Part shown: positions 7,857 to 16,635 of the stretch, piece by piece
Layout of the letters: each line of letters begins with the position of its first letter
Position numbering within the stretch: the first letter of the stretch is position 1
Assembly (NCBI GenBank): GCA_036495525.1
Contig: DASXMR010000023.1
Location: 1 to 64,000 of the forward strand
Direction of reading: 5' to 3'
Length of the DNA stretch: 64,000 bases
Source: DASXMR01 sp036495525
GTDB taxonomy: Bacteria > Actinomycetota > Actinomycetes > Streptosporangiales > Streptosporangiaceae
The notes under the pieces: model-generated
Database searches by the model: none
Told to the model about the DNA's origin: nothing
What the model saw: the letters and a program-made list of their open reading frames with translations, nothing else
Position numbers and translations under genes: made by a program

Positions 7857-7872
7857 TCGAACTTATATTTGA
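7857..7872 (+). promoter_or_regulatory. imperfect SOS box upstream of lexA
   Basis: TCGAACTTATATTTGA keeps the left half (TCGAAC) of the actinobacterial/Gram-positive SOS box and 4 of 6 bases of the right half (GTTCGA). It is 60 bases before the lexA start, a normal place for autoregulation. A TGATAAG sequence occurs twice downstream (7870-7876 and 7899-7905). Binding is inferred. Confidence 0.45.
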
Positions 7873-7931
7873 TAAGCGTTGCTGAAATGGTAGTGTGCTG
7901 ATAAGTAATAGCTACGTTGCCGGAGGCCGAG

Positions 7932-8639
7932 ATGCCCGGAGGCCAGAATCGCAGGGCCGAGCCAGCTGACGGGGCTGGCCGGGAGCTGACGTCCAGGCAG
8001 CGCAGGATCGTCGAGGTCATCGACGACTGCCTGCAGCGCAACGGCTACTCACCCACGCTGCGGGAGATCGGGGACGCGGCCGGCCTGGCGAGCGCGTCGA
8101 GCGTCAAGCACCAGCTAGGCAGGCTGGAGCAGCTGGGGTACGTCAGCCGCGACGCACGACGGCCGCGCACCGCTGTGCTGCGTCCTGTCGCTGATCCGGC
8201 CGCGGAGCCGCGGCCGGCCCGGCGGCCTGCCCGCGCCAGGGAAGGCGATATCACCGACGTGCCCCTGGTCGGCAGGATCGCCGCCGGACCGCCGATCCTG
8301 GCTGATCAGGACGTCGAGGAGATCATCCCGCTGCCGCGCCAGCTGGTCGGCGGCGGCGAGCTCATCATGCTGAGGGTGGCCGGTGACTCGATGATCGACG
8401 CGGCGATCGCCGACGGTGACTGGGTGGTGGTCCGGAGAGAGTCGGACGTCGAGAACGGGGACATCGTCGCCGCGATGATCGAAAGCGACGTCTCAGCGGA
8501 CGGCGAGACGACCGTCAAGACGTTCAAGAAGAGTGACGGGCACGTCTGGCTCATGCCGCATAATCCCGTCTACGCTCCGATCCCTGGTGACACGGCACAG
8601 ATCGTCGGCAAGGTGGTCGCCGTGCTGCGCCGTGTCTGA
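7932..8639 (+). CDS. lexA: SOS repressor LexA
   Basis: LexA represses DNA-damage genes and cleaves itself when stimulated by RecA filaments. The 235-residue protein has the N-terminal winged helix (LTSRQRRIVEVIDDCLQRNG, then PTLREIGDAAGLASASSVKH). It has the scissile Ala118-Gly119 (GRIAAGP), catalytic Ser153 (GDSMID) and Lys196 (TTVKTFKK). All parts needed for repression and self-cleavage are present. I chose ATG 7932 because GGAGG sits six bases upstream (7921-7925); the TTG at 7917 lacks a site. A short basic/Ala-Pro insert (RPARRPARAREG) lengthens the linker relative to E. coli LexA, as is common in actinobacteria. An imperfect SOS box lies upstream. Confidence 0.95.
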   Translation: MPGGQNRRAEPADGAGRELTSRQRRIVEVIDDCLQRNGYSPTLREIGDAAGLASASSVKHQLGRLEQLGYVSRDARRPRTAVLRPVADPAAEPRPARRPARAREGDITDVPLVGRIAAGPPILADQDVEEIIPLPRQLVGGGELIMLRVAGDSMIDAAIADGDWVVVRRESDVENGDIVAAMIESDVSADGETTVKTFKKSDGHVWLMPHNPVYAPIPGDTAQIVGKVVAVLRRV

Positions 8640-8882
8640 GCCGGGTCCGGGAGCTGGCGGCTGCCGCACTCCAGATTGTCTCGATCACCTGGTCCCCGCC
8701 GCCTGCCGGATAGCCGCGCTGCTGATCCGCCATACCGCCTGACTTCCAGGCCGGTGATATCCGGGTGCGGAAAGCCAGCGAATTCAGTGGTGGTCGCGAC
8801 GGTCCTGATTTCGCCAGGAGAGCGAGCAGCTGCCACGTCACCGCCACAAGGGCCGGCTGAGCGGCTGGCCTGATTCCGGAAT
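8640..8882. other. convergent intergenic region, nothing recognised
   Basis: This 243-base gap lies between the converging lexA and APH-family genes. I see no plausible gene, RNA or strong hairpin in it. Confidence 0.6.
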
Positions 8883-9872
8883 TCAGCTGTCCAGGCCTTC
8901 TACCACCGCTCGCAGCACCCGCCACGACTTCTGGTCGTCGTCCGTGCTGCCGTGCGGCTGGCGGAACCTGGTCAGGTCCATGGCGATATCTGCGATGGAC
9001 CACCGCAGCCGGTACATCTCCAGCATGGCCGGCTGCGGCTTGACCCCCGTCGCCTCGGCGTAGCGGTGCAGCCCCGAGCCATCGCCCAGGTCCAGGGTCC
9101 ACAGGTCCCGCTCAGGCTGTGCCAGCAGCGCCATGTCCCAGTCGATCAGCAGCCAGCCGTCGGCGGTGCGCATCATGTTGCCCGGGTGCGGCTCGCCGTG
9201 CGTGACTACCGCGCGCTCAGGCTGGGCGCGCGCCTGCGCGGTCAGCTCGTCGTAGCGCGCGAGCAGCCGCCGGATCGCCGCGGCGTGCCCGGTGACCAGC
9301 GCGGCGGCCTGGCTGGCGTACGGTCCGCAGTCCGGCACCGGCGTGCCAGGCGCGATCGCCGCCTCGATCTGATCGCGCAGCGGGACCACGAAGCTGTCAG
9401 GCATCGCCAGGTCGCGAACCGATGGCGAGGCGCCGTGCACGGCGATGATCATCCCGAGCATGGCCTCGCGGCGAGGGCCGGGGAAGTCATCCCACTCGAA
9501 GCTCTCGCCGTGCACGAATGGATACAGCGCGACGGTGAATTGCTCGCTGGTCCTGGCCAGCGGGGCGCCGTCGGCCGCGGCTACCGGCGCGAGCACGAAT
9601 GAGCAGCCCTGCGCACGCAGTGCGCTCGCGACGGCCAGTGCCGCGCGTAGCCGCCCGAAGGCAGTGTCCAGCGTCTCGTCCGCGGTGAGCCGCTTATTGG
9701 CCAGCTGGTCAGCGGTGGCAAACCAGCTGCGGCCGGCCGCGTCGGTCACTTCCCAGTGGTAGCTGCCAAACCCCACCGGCCGGTAGGCGAGCTCGACCGC
9801 ATCGACGTCCCAGTGCTGCCGCAGCGCGCTGGCGAGCACATCTTCGGGCAGGTCATCGGGCGGCGTCAGCAC
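8883..9872 (-). CDS. APH-family phosphotransferase (kinase-like)
   Basis: The 329-residue protein belongs to the aminoglycoside phosphotransferase/choline-kinase fold. The catalytic loop is HGEPHPGN (225-232), where the usual HGDxxxxN has Glu for Asp, followed by the metal-binding DWD (244-246, LLIDWDMALL). The small N-terminal lobe begins about residue 24 (VELAYRPVGFGSYHW). Such proteins in actinobacteria are mostly of unknown substrate and often do not confer drug resistance. The gene is convergent with lexA and divergent from the AAA+ ATPase. The Glu substitution occurs in other APH-like families and does not itself imply loss of activity. Confidence 0.8.
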   Translation of the reverse strand: MLTPPDDLPEDVLASALRQHWDVDAVELAYRPVGFGSYHWEVTDAAGRSWFATADQLANKRLTADETLDTAFGRLRAALAVASALRAQGCSFVLAPVAAADGAPLARTSEQFTVALYPFVHGESFEWDDFPGPRREAMLGMIIAVHGASPSVRDLAMPDSFVVPLRDQIEAAIAPGTPVPDCGPYASQAAALVTGHAAAIRRLLARYDELTAQARAQPERAVVTHGEPHPGNMMRTADGWLLIDWDMALLAQPERDLWTLDLGDGSGLHRYAEATGVKPQPAMLEMYRLRWSIADIAMDLTRFRQPHGSTDDDQKSWRVLRAVVEGLDS

Positions 9873-10116
9873 GGACTCACGCTAAAGGACCGCAGCCGGC
9901 CGGCAAACCGGTTTAAACCGCCAGCGAATGACGGCGGCGCGCGCAAGTGCGCGCGCGCCGGCGGCTAGCGGGACCGGTTCGCCCTGGCGGTTCGCACTGG
10001 CGGTTCGTTACCGGCGCCACTCAGCGCCATTCATCTATCGTGACCATTTTTCTGTTTGCGCATCTGACCATCTACCTGGCAAATGCGCTATACAGGTTGC
10101 AGTGCGAGGGAGCGAG
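9873..10116. promoter_or_regulatory. divergent spacer with palindrome and GC hairpin
   Basis: The 244-base region between the APH-like kinase and the AAA+ ATPase contains the palindrome AAACCGGTTT (9905-9914) and a hairpin of GGCGCGCGC and GCGCGCGCC arms around AAGT (about 9936-9957). Promoters for both genes must lie here, but I cannot single out -35/-10 pairs. GAGGGAGCGAG before 10117 is the ATPase ribosome site. Confidence 0.4.
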
Positions 10117-12633
10117 ATGCGGACAGAGGACAGGTCCCTGTTCCCGGCGGGCGGGCGGCTTGCGCGGGACGGGATGACGCGCATTCGCCGGGCATTCGCC
10201 GCGCTGCCGCTGCCGCTCAAGATCGGCGCGGTAGCGATCCTGGTGGTCTTTTTCCCGGTCCTTTTCCCGCTGCTGGTCACGGTGGTGCTGCTGGCCTCGC
10301 TGATTTACGCGCCGCTGGCGGTCGCGACCGGGCGCCGCAAGGTGGCGGGCTCGGCCGCGGTAGCGACCTGGGGCATCGTGCTGACATTCGTGCTCGCCCG
10401 GCCGCCGGGCGGGGTGCCGGGCACTGGCCTGCTCGCGCTGCTGCTGCTGCCGGTGGTCACCGTGGCCGCCGCGCACGCGGGGATGCTCGGGCGGTGGTTC
10501 GTGCCCTGCCGCACGGTCGCCTGGGCGCTTGTCCTTGCTGTGCCGGCCGGCGCGCTGGCGTGGCGCCTGCTCCCGCACGCAGAGCAGTTCATCGGTCCGG
10601 TGTTCGCCTGGCTGATCGCATGCGTGGTGCTCGGCTGGCGACTGGCTTACTCCATGCAGGACAGCAGGCACTACGGCGGCGAGATCGTCCGGGCGAGTGC
10701 GCGCGGCGGGCCCGGCCAGCCGCCCGCGCCCAGACCGCCGGTGGCCGGTGCCGGGCCGCAGCCCGCCGGCCGGCCAGCGGGGTCCGGTCCGGCAGGACGG
10801 CGCCTGCCCGACGGCCGGGTAACGCTGGCGGCGGAGCCGGCCAGGGCCGGGCCGGCTGGCGATGCCATCGCCCGCGGCCACGTCATGGCCGCCGCGGCAG
10901 CCCAGCCAGGCGCCGGGCAGCTGGACATCACCGTCGACGAGGCGATGGCCGAGCTCAGCCAGATGGTGGGGCTGACCGCGGTCAAGGAGCAGGTCGCCGC
11001 CATCGCCGCCTCGATCGAGGCGGCGCGCCGCCGCGCGCTGGCCGGCCACGGCACTGAGAAGCCGATGCAGCACTTCGTCTTCCTCGGGCCGCCGGGCACG
11101 GGCAAGACGGCGGTGGCGAGGATCGTCGCGCGGATCTTCTACGCCTTCGGCCTGCTGGAGCGGCCGGAAGTGGTCGAGGTGCAGCGGGCTGACCTGATCG
11201 GCGAGTACCTCGGCGCGACCGCGATCAAGACCAACGAGCTGGTCGACTCGGCGCTCGGCGGCGTGCTGTTCATCGACGAGGCGTACAGCCTGGTCAATGA
11301 CGGCGACGGGCAGGGCGACCGCTTCGGCAGCGAGGCCGTCCAGGCGCTGCTCAAGCGGGCCGAGGACGACCGGGACAACCTGGTCATCATCCTGGCCGGG
11401 TACGAGCGGCAGATGGAGTCGTTCCTCGCCAGCAACCCCGGCCTGACGTCACGGTTCGCCGTCCGGGTCAAGTTCCCCGGCTACTCGCCCTCCGAGCTGA
11501 TGGCGCTGGCCGACCTGACCCTGGAACGCAAGGGCGAGCTGCTCGACCCAGACGCCAGGCCAGTGATGTGGCAGCTGCTGGAGGACGTCGGGCGGCGGCG
11601 GCTCGCCGACGAGCTGGGCAACGGCCGGTTCGTGCGGAGCCTGCTGGCGAAGGCCGGCCAGGCCAGGGACGTGCGGGTGATGGCCGCTTCGGCCGAGCCG
11701 ACCTCCGCTGACCTGGTCACGCTGCGCAGCGCCGACCTGCGCCAGGCCTTCGGCGAGCTGACCACCCGCTACCGCGGCTATGCAGAGGCGCCCACGCTCG
11801 ACAGCGCCCTCGCCGAGCTGGACGCGCTGGTCGGGCTCGAGCCGGTGAAGCGCCAGGTCCGCGAGATCGCGGCGCAGCTGCGGGTGGCCCGGCTGCGCGA
11901 CGCGCACGGGCTGGCCAGTCAGCCGCCAGCCAGGCACTTCGTATTCACCGGCCCGCCAGGAACGGGCAAGACCACGGTCGCCCGCATCCTGGGCCGGATC
12001 TTCGCGGCGCTCGGCCTGCTGGTGCGGCCGAACGTGGTCGAGGCGCACCGGGCTGACCTGGTGGGCGAGCACCTGGGCGGCACGGCGATCAAGACCAACA
12101 AGCTGGTCGACTCGGCGCTCGGCGGGGTGCTGTTCGTGGACGAGGCCTACGCATTGCACAACGACGGGTACTCCGGCGGCGACGCGTTCGGCGCCGAGGC
12201 CGTGGCTACGCTGCTGAAGCGGGCCGAGGACGACCGCGACCGGCTGGTGATCGTGCTGGCCGGCTACACGGCCGACATGAACAGGCTGCTGCGCAGCAAC
12301 CCGGGTCTCGCCTCGCGGTTCGGCGTGCGGATCGCCTTCCCCAGCTATTCACCGGATGAGCTGGCGCGGATCGCGCAGAGCATCGCGACCCAGGCAGGCG
12401 ACCGCTTCGACGATGATGCCCTGCCGGTGCTGACGGAGGTCTTCACCGCCGCGTGCGAGCAGGGGAACATCGACGAGCTCGGCAACGGGCGGTACGCGCG
12501 CTCCCTGGTCGAGCGGGCGAGCGCGGCCAGGGACGTGCGCGTCGCTGAGCTTGGCGACCAGGCGAGCCCGCAGGACCTCACCATGATCGCGGCGGCTGAC
12601 CTGGCCACCGCCTACCGCGGCCTGGCTAGCTGA
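10117..12633 (+). CDS. membrane-anchored tandem AAA+ ATPase (CbbX/SpoVK type)
   Basis: An 838-residue protein with two AAA+ modules of the CbbX/SpoVK class. Residues ~34-180 contain about five hydrophobic segments, so it is membrane-anchored. A Pro/Gly/Ala-rich linker (~195-260) follows. Module 1 has Walker A GPPGTGK (324-330) and Walker B GVLFIDEAYSL. Module 2 has GPPGTGK (612-618) and GVLFVDEAYAL. Each module is preceded by a short helical stretch (LSQMVGLTAVKEQVAAIA; LDALVGLEPVKRQVREIAAQ). Both look catalytically intact. I chose ATG 10117 for its ribosome site. Relatives remodel Rubisco (CbbX), act in sporulation (SpoVK) or serve type VII secretion (EccA); none of those partners is nearby, so the client is unknown. 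Confidence 0.85.
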   Translation: MRTEDRSLFPAGGRLARDGMTRIRRAFAALPLPLKIGAVAILVVFFPVLFPLLVTVVLLASLIYAPLAVATGRRKVAGSAAVATWGIVLTFVLARPPGGVPGTGLLALLLLPVVTVAAAHAGMLGRWFVPCRTVAWALVLAVPAGALAWRLLPHAEQFIGPVFAWLIACVVLGWRLAYSMQDSRHYGGEIVRASARGGPGQPPAPRPPVAGAGPQPAGRPAGSGPAGRRLPDGRVTLAAEPARAGPAGDAIARGHVMAAAAAQPGAGQLDITVDEAMAELSQMVGLTAVKEQVAAIAASIEAARRRALAGHGTEKPMQHFVFLGPPGTGKTAVARIVARIFYAFGLLERPEVVEVQRADLIGEYLGATAIKTNELVDSALGGVLFIDEAYSLVNDGDGQGDRFGSEAVQALLKRAEDDRDNLVIILAGYERQMESFLASNPGLTSRFAVRVKFPGYSPSELMALADLTLERKGELLDPDARPVMWQLLEDVGRRRLADELGNGRFVRSLLAKAGQARDVRVMAASAEPTSADLVTLRSADLRQAFGELTTRYRGYAEAPTLDSALAELDALVGLEPVKRQVREIAAQLRVARLRDAHGLASQPPARHFVFTGPPGTGKTTVARILGRIFAALGLLVRPNVVEAHRADLVGEHLGGTAIKTNKLVDSALGGVLFVDEAYALHNDGYSGGDAFGAEAVATLLKRAEDDRDRLVIVLAGYTADMNRLLRSNPGLASRFGVRIAFPSYSPDELARIAQSIATQAGDRFDDDALPVLTEVFTAACEQGNIDELGNGRYARSLVERASAARDVRVAELGDQASPQDLTMIAAADLATAYRGLAS

Positions 12634-12640
12634 GACCTGG

Positions 12641-14341
12641 CTAGCTGAGCTCGAACCGCACCGCCTGACCTGGCCGTAGCTGAGCGGCGCGGCCGACGTC
12701 GGCTGAGCGGACGACGGCGATCACCGGGTAGCCGCCGGTCACCTGGTGGTCGGCCAGCAGCAGGATCGGCTGGCCGTCCGGCGGCACCTGCAGGGACCCG
12801 GTGACCACGCCCTCGCTCGGCAGCTCGCCGCCGCGCTGGCGGGCCAGCGGCTGGCCGGCCAGCCGCAGTCCGGTCCTGTTGCTGGCCGGGGTGACCGAGT
12901 AGGTGCCGGCCGTCAGCGCGGCCATGGCAGCGGCGCTGAACCAATCGTCCCGCGGGCCGGGCAGCGCCCGCAGCACGGCGACCTCGCCCCGGCCGGGAAG
13001 CCGCTGCGCGGTAACGCCCGCCAGCTCGGGCCCCAGGTCAGCCTCCGCCGCGCCCGCCGGGCCCGCCGGGCCCGCCGGGCCCGGAAGCCCAGCCGGCAGC
13101 AGGTCCCCGGCCCGCAGCGGGCCGGGGCCGAGGGCGGACAGCAGGTCAGCTGACCGGCTGCCGAGTACCGCAGGGCAGTCGATGCCGCCGTGCACGGCCA
13201 GGTAGCTGCGCAGCCCGGCGGGCGGCGAGCCCAGGCTCAGCACAGACCCTTCCTGAATGATGAACGAGGTGGCGAAAGGCATCTCGGCGTCTCGCCCGGC
13301 CGGTCCAGCCCGGACCGCAACGCGTACCGGAGCGCCGGTCACCGCGACCACCGCCGATACGTGAAAGAGCAGTTCAGCATGTCCGAGCGTGAACTCGATC
13401 CCGGCGGCCCCAGCCGGGTTGCCGGCCAGCAGGTTGGCCAGCCGCAGGCTGGCGGCGTCGGCCGCGCCGCTGGCCGGCACGCCGAGGTGACCCAGGCCCG
13501 GCCGCCCCAGATCCTGGATCGTGGCCAGCGGGCCTGGCCGGAGCACCTCGATCAGGCCGGCGGCCTCGCGCAGCGAACCGCCCGCACCTGTTCCATCGCC
13601 CGCCGTCGCGCGGCCTGGTGCTCCCGTGCGGCCTGCTGCCGTGCTTGCATCCTGGTCAGCCGGGCCTTCGCTGCCGGCATCTGAACCGGCGTCGGCTGAA
13701 TCGGCGTCGGGGGAGCCGACGTCGGGGGAGCGGACCTCGCGAAAGCGCACTCGCATGCCAGGTGACAGCAGGGCTGGCGGATTGCGCGACGGGTCCCACA
13801 GCCGTGCAGCGGTCCGCCCGAGCAGCCGCCAGCCGCCAGGCGCGGCGACAGGGTAGACCGCGGAGAGCCCGCCGGCGATCGCGACTGATCCGGCGGGTAC
13901 TGACTGGCGTGGCCGGTCGAGCCGGGGCACGCCGTTCAGCGGGGCGTCCAGGCCGGTCAGGTAGCCGAAGCCGGGGGAGAAGCCGAGCCAGCCGACGGTG
14001 TAGGCGGCCGCCTCGTGCGCGGCGATGACACCGTCCACGTCAAGCCCGGTCAGCCGCGCGACGTCGGCCAGGTCCGCGCCGTCGTACACGACCGGGATCT
14101 CAGCCTCGCTGGCACTAAGCCTGGCGGTAGGCAGCGGCGCGAGCGCGCTGAGCCGGGCAGCCAGCCCGGTGAGGTCCCAGCTGCCTGGCTCGGTCGTGAC
14201 CAGCACGGTGCTGGCGCCGGGAATCACGTCGAGGACGCCCGGCAGGCGCAGCGCACGGACGGCCGCCGCGAGCGCCGCCGCCTCGTCACCGGCGCATACC
14301 AGCAGAGACGCGTCGCCAGCCGGCCGCACGGTCCTCCGCAT
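12641..14341 (-). CDS. 5-oxoprolinase subunits PxpB and PxpC fused
   Basis: The PxpABC enzyme opens 5-oxoproline to glutamate using ATP. Residues ~1-200 are the PxpB/KipI domain (GWLGFSPGFGYLTGLD and VPAGSVAIAGGLSAVYP). Residues ~265-566 are the PxpC/KipA domain (GPLATIQDLGRPGLGHLGVP, SLGSPPAGLRSYLAVHGGID, SNRTGLRLAG). An Asp/Ser/Gly/Ala-rich linker of about 60 residues joins them and probably acts as a flexible spacer. PxpA (LamB/YcsF family) is needed for activity and is not in this window, so it must be elsewhere if the pathway works. The gene ends 7 bases from the AAA+ gene stop, with a CTGGCTAGCTGAG repeat shared by both ends. Confidence 0.9.
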   Translation of the reverse strand: MRRTVRPAGDASLLVCAGDEAAALAAAVRALRLPGVLDVIPGASTVLVTTEPGSWDLTGLAARLSALAPLPTARLSASEAEIPVVYDGADLADVARLTGLDVDGVIAAHEAAAYTVGWLGFSPGFGYLTGLDAPLNGVPRLDRPRQSVPAGSVAIAGGLSAVYPVAAPGGWRLLGRTAARLWDPSRNPPALLSPGMRVRFREVRSPDVGSPDADSADAGSDAGSEGPADQDASTAAGRTGAPGRATAGDGTGAGGSLREAAGLIEVLRPGPLATIQDLGRPGLGHLGVPASGAADAASLRLANLLAGNPAGAAGIEFTLGHAELLFHVSAVVAVTGAPVRVAVRAGPAGRDAEMPFATSFIIQEGSVLSLGSPPAGLRSYLAVHGGIDCPAVLGSRSADLLSALGPGPLRAGDLLPAGLPGPAGPAGPAGAAEADLGPELAGVTAQRLPGRGEVAVLRALPGPRDDWFSAAAMAALTAGTYSVTPASNRTGLRLAGQPLARQRGGELPSEGVVTGSLQVPPDGQPILLLADHQVTGGYPVIAVVRSADVGRAAQLRPGQAVRFELS

Positions 14342-14473
14342 CAGCTGGCCCGGTTCGGCTGGCCCTGGTGCGCGGCTGGCACGTCAGCACGGGCAAGCAC
14401 GTCGGGACGCGCTGGCGGCGGGGCCGCTACTGGCGCCCAGGTCAGCCGCGTGGCCCGTGTCTCGGCTGGCTCG

Positions 14474-14545
14474 TCAGGACGCGCAGGCATATCAGGACGC
14501 GGAGACATGTCAGGACGCGGAGACATGTCAGGACGCGCTGGCGGC
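14474..14545. repeat. 18-bp tandem repeat, four units
   Basis: Four 18-base units begin TCAGGACGCG; the two middle ones (14492-14509, 14510-14527) are identical and the outer two diverge. The array sits in the 226-base spacer between the unknown gene (stop 14568) and the pxpBC start (14341). A similar GACGCGCTGGCGGCGGGG block occurs at ~14404 and ~14534. On the minus strand an open frame through it would encode RPDMSP-type repeats and end TGATG at the pxpB start codon. Confidence 0.7.
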
Positions 14546-14567
14546 GGGGCCGCTGCTGGTGCCCTCG

Positions 14568-16280
14568 TTAGCCGCGTGGACCGTGTCGCGGCTGGCGTCG
14601 TGGCTCCTCAGCCGGCAGCGCGCTCAGCGCGGCGGCTATCTCCGCTTCGCTGCGGCCACCCGCTCGGATGGCGCTGATCAGCATGTGCTCGACGGAGTGC
14701 CGGTCCTCGCCCAGGTCGAGCAGGCGCTGCGCGGCCTCCCACAGTTCCGGCGGGTCACCACGCCAGAGCCGGTCGGCCAGCGCGAGATGGTCCTCCATAT
14801 GGTCGCCGGCGGTATGCCGCGGGCCGCCGTGGTCTGCCGCGACCAGCTTGCGCCGGTCGGCGGGCTGGGCCGGGTCGAGGATGCTCAGGTCCATGCCGTG
14901 GTAGGTGCCCTGCAGCAGCGGGAAGGCGAACGCGCGGCGCGGCAGCGCCTCCAGGTCGTGATCGGGCAGCAGGCGGGCCACCAGCCCCGGTTCCAGGCCG
15001 AACGACACCGGATCGCGGTACACCCGGCTGAAGGTGCCCATCGAGTCGAATACCGAGTCGAGGGTCTTGCCGATGGCAGCGCTGTCCAGCCCGGACCTGC
15101 CGCCGGCCCAGCGCACCCACGCGGCCAGCACGTGCGGCACGGCGTCCTGGTCGGCCGCCGACAGCATGACCTTCCTAGGCAGCCAGTCCAGCAGGAAGGT
15201 CTCTGCCTTGGCCGGGCTGACCCGCAGCGGCCGGCCGAAGTCGCGGTCGCAGCCGTAATCGACGATCCGGTCGGCGCAGCGGCTGGCGGCCTCGCGGTCG
15301 GACAAGTCCTCCGCCTCGTCCGAGGCAAGGAACTGCGCGACCAGCATCGCCCGGCGGTCCCGGCGCCAGATCTGCCGCCGGGCCGGCGAGGTGACCGGTA
15401 CCCAGGTCGCCGAGGCTGGCGTGGCACCGCCGCTACGGCGCAGGGACGGCGGCAGCGTGCGGATCCTGGCCCTGATGAACGCGTGATAGGAGGGGAATGA
15501 GGTGCTGACCGGCGGGTCAGCAGCGCTCTCGGTGACCGCCAGGGCCGAGGCGAGCAGCCGGCGCGCCTGCGGCGGGTCGATCCTGGTGAAGGACGGCTCG
15601 CCGGGCCGCGGCACCGCTGCCTCTTCGTCGCCTTCCAGCCCGGCTGCCTGCCTGCACACCTCGATCAGCTTGTCCACCTGGGAGGTCACCCAGCCGTCGC
15701 GGACCAGGCCGCCGGCGTTGTAGTCCACGACCGTGACCAGCGCGTGCTGCTCCCGGCCGGCGTAGCTGAACACGCAGACGACCTCGTCACGGTCGCCGAA
15801 GGCATCGGAGTTGACGTAGCACTCGGCGGCCTCGACGGCGCCGACGTGCTCGGCCCAGCCGGGCCTGGCGACACCGCGCTCCATCAGCGCGAGCGCTGCC
15901 CGCTCAGCCCGCACGGCCTGCCGCGGGGTGCCGAGGCAGGCGATCCCGGATAGCAGCGCCAGCGCCGCCGGGCTGCCCTGGTCGCCGGCGTATGCGACCA
16001 GCCCCTCGCCGACGAGTTCCTCGACGTCAGCGCGCCTGCGCCTGCTGTCACGCTGGCCAGCGGGGCCGGCCCGCTGGCCCCACCAGGTGCCAAGCAGCTC
16101 GCTGACCATGAGCTCCGCGTCCAGCGGGCTGCGGACGGCCAGCAGCTCACGCGCGGCGCGCAGCATCTCAGCGAACAGCGCGTTCGGCGGCTGCCCAGGG
16201 CCTGGGCCGCCGGGCGTGCCCGGAGAGGTGGCGTGGCCGGGTCCGCCCGCCGAATCGCTGCGTCGGCTTGGCGGGCTCAC
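14568..16280 (-). CDS. conserved hypothetical protein, function unknown
   Basis: A 570-residue protein with strong actinobacterial codon use, so it is a real gene. It begins with a Ser/Gly/Pro-rich tail (~1-35), then a helical region (ALFAEMLRAARELLAVRSPL). An alpha/beta stretch of residues ~150-200 (VVCVFSYAGREQHALVTVVD) follows, and the rest is Arg/Asp/Leu-rich and predominantly helical. It ends with an acidic/basic tail. I see no signal peptide, membrane segment or known catalytic motif. It may be co-transcribed with pxpBC downstream, across a repeat-bearing spacer. I recall similar uncharacterised proteins in actinobacteria, but I cannot assign a function. Confidence 0.75.
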   Translation of the reverse strand: MSPPSRRSDSAGGPGHATSPGTPGGPGPGQPPNALFAEMLRAARELLAVRSPLDAELMVSELLGTWWGQRAGPAGQRDSRRRRADVEELVGEGLVAYAGDQGSPAALALLSGIACLGTPRQAVRAERAALALMERGVARPGWAEHVGAVEAAECYVNSDAFGDRDEVVCVFSYAGREQHALVTVVDYNAGGLVRDGWVTSQVDKLIEVCRQAAGLEGDEEAAVPRPGEPSFTRIDPPQARRLLASALAVTESAADPPVSTSFPSYHAFIRARIRTLPPSLRRSGGATPASATWVPVTSPARRQIWRRDRRAMLVAQFLASDEAEDLSDREAASRCADRIVDYGCDRDFGRPLRVSPAKAETFLLDWLPRKVMLSAADQDAVPHVLAAWVRWAGGRSGLDSAAIGKTLDSVFDSMGTFSRVYRDPVSFGLEPGLVARLLPDHDLEALPRRAFAFPLLQGTYHGMDLSILDPAQPADRRKLVAADHGGPRHTAGDHMEDHLALADRLWRGDPPELWEAAQRLLDLGEDRHSVEHMLISAIRAGGRSEAEIAAALSALPAEEPRRQPRHGPRG

Positions 16281-16635
16281 CCGGCTAGCCTGTCAGATGG
16301 TGGACAGGTGGTGCCATGGCAACGGGCGGCGTGCCGCCTGTTTCTGCGGCTGCCAGGCGCATCCGCGCAACACCGGGGCCCGCCGTCCGGCGGGCCGCCA
16401 GGCAACGGCCGCCCGCGCTGCGCTGGTGGCCTCGCGAACGGCGTGCCTTTCATGCGATAAGGATATCTGCCTGATTTATGCCTGATCTACGGAAAGCTGC
16501 CAGTAACTGACGGGTCGCCCTCGCCGCCGCGCGGCCGTCGCGCCAGGCCCAGGCCGCGCGGTCGCCCAGAACGGGGACCCGATAACGAACTAGTGCACTA
16601 GCCTTCTTTGTGTCGGCGTCAGGGAGGAACCGTCC
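16281..16635. promoter_or_regulatory. divergent spacer with 12-bp palindrome
   Basis: This 355-base region separates the unknown minus-strand gene from the phosphatase leader. CTAGTGCACTAG (16590-16601) is a perfect 12-base palindrome 35 bases before the leader ORF and could be an operator. AT-richer stretches near 16450-16500 (GATATCTGCCTGATTTATG) are the likeliest promoter area. Nothing else is recognised. Confidence 0.45.

Noticed and set aside
14341..14526. 61-codon minus-strand frame ending TGATG on the pxpB start
   Set aside because: It is made of 18-base repeats and has no ribosome site. I kept it as a repeat and a finding, not as a gene.
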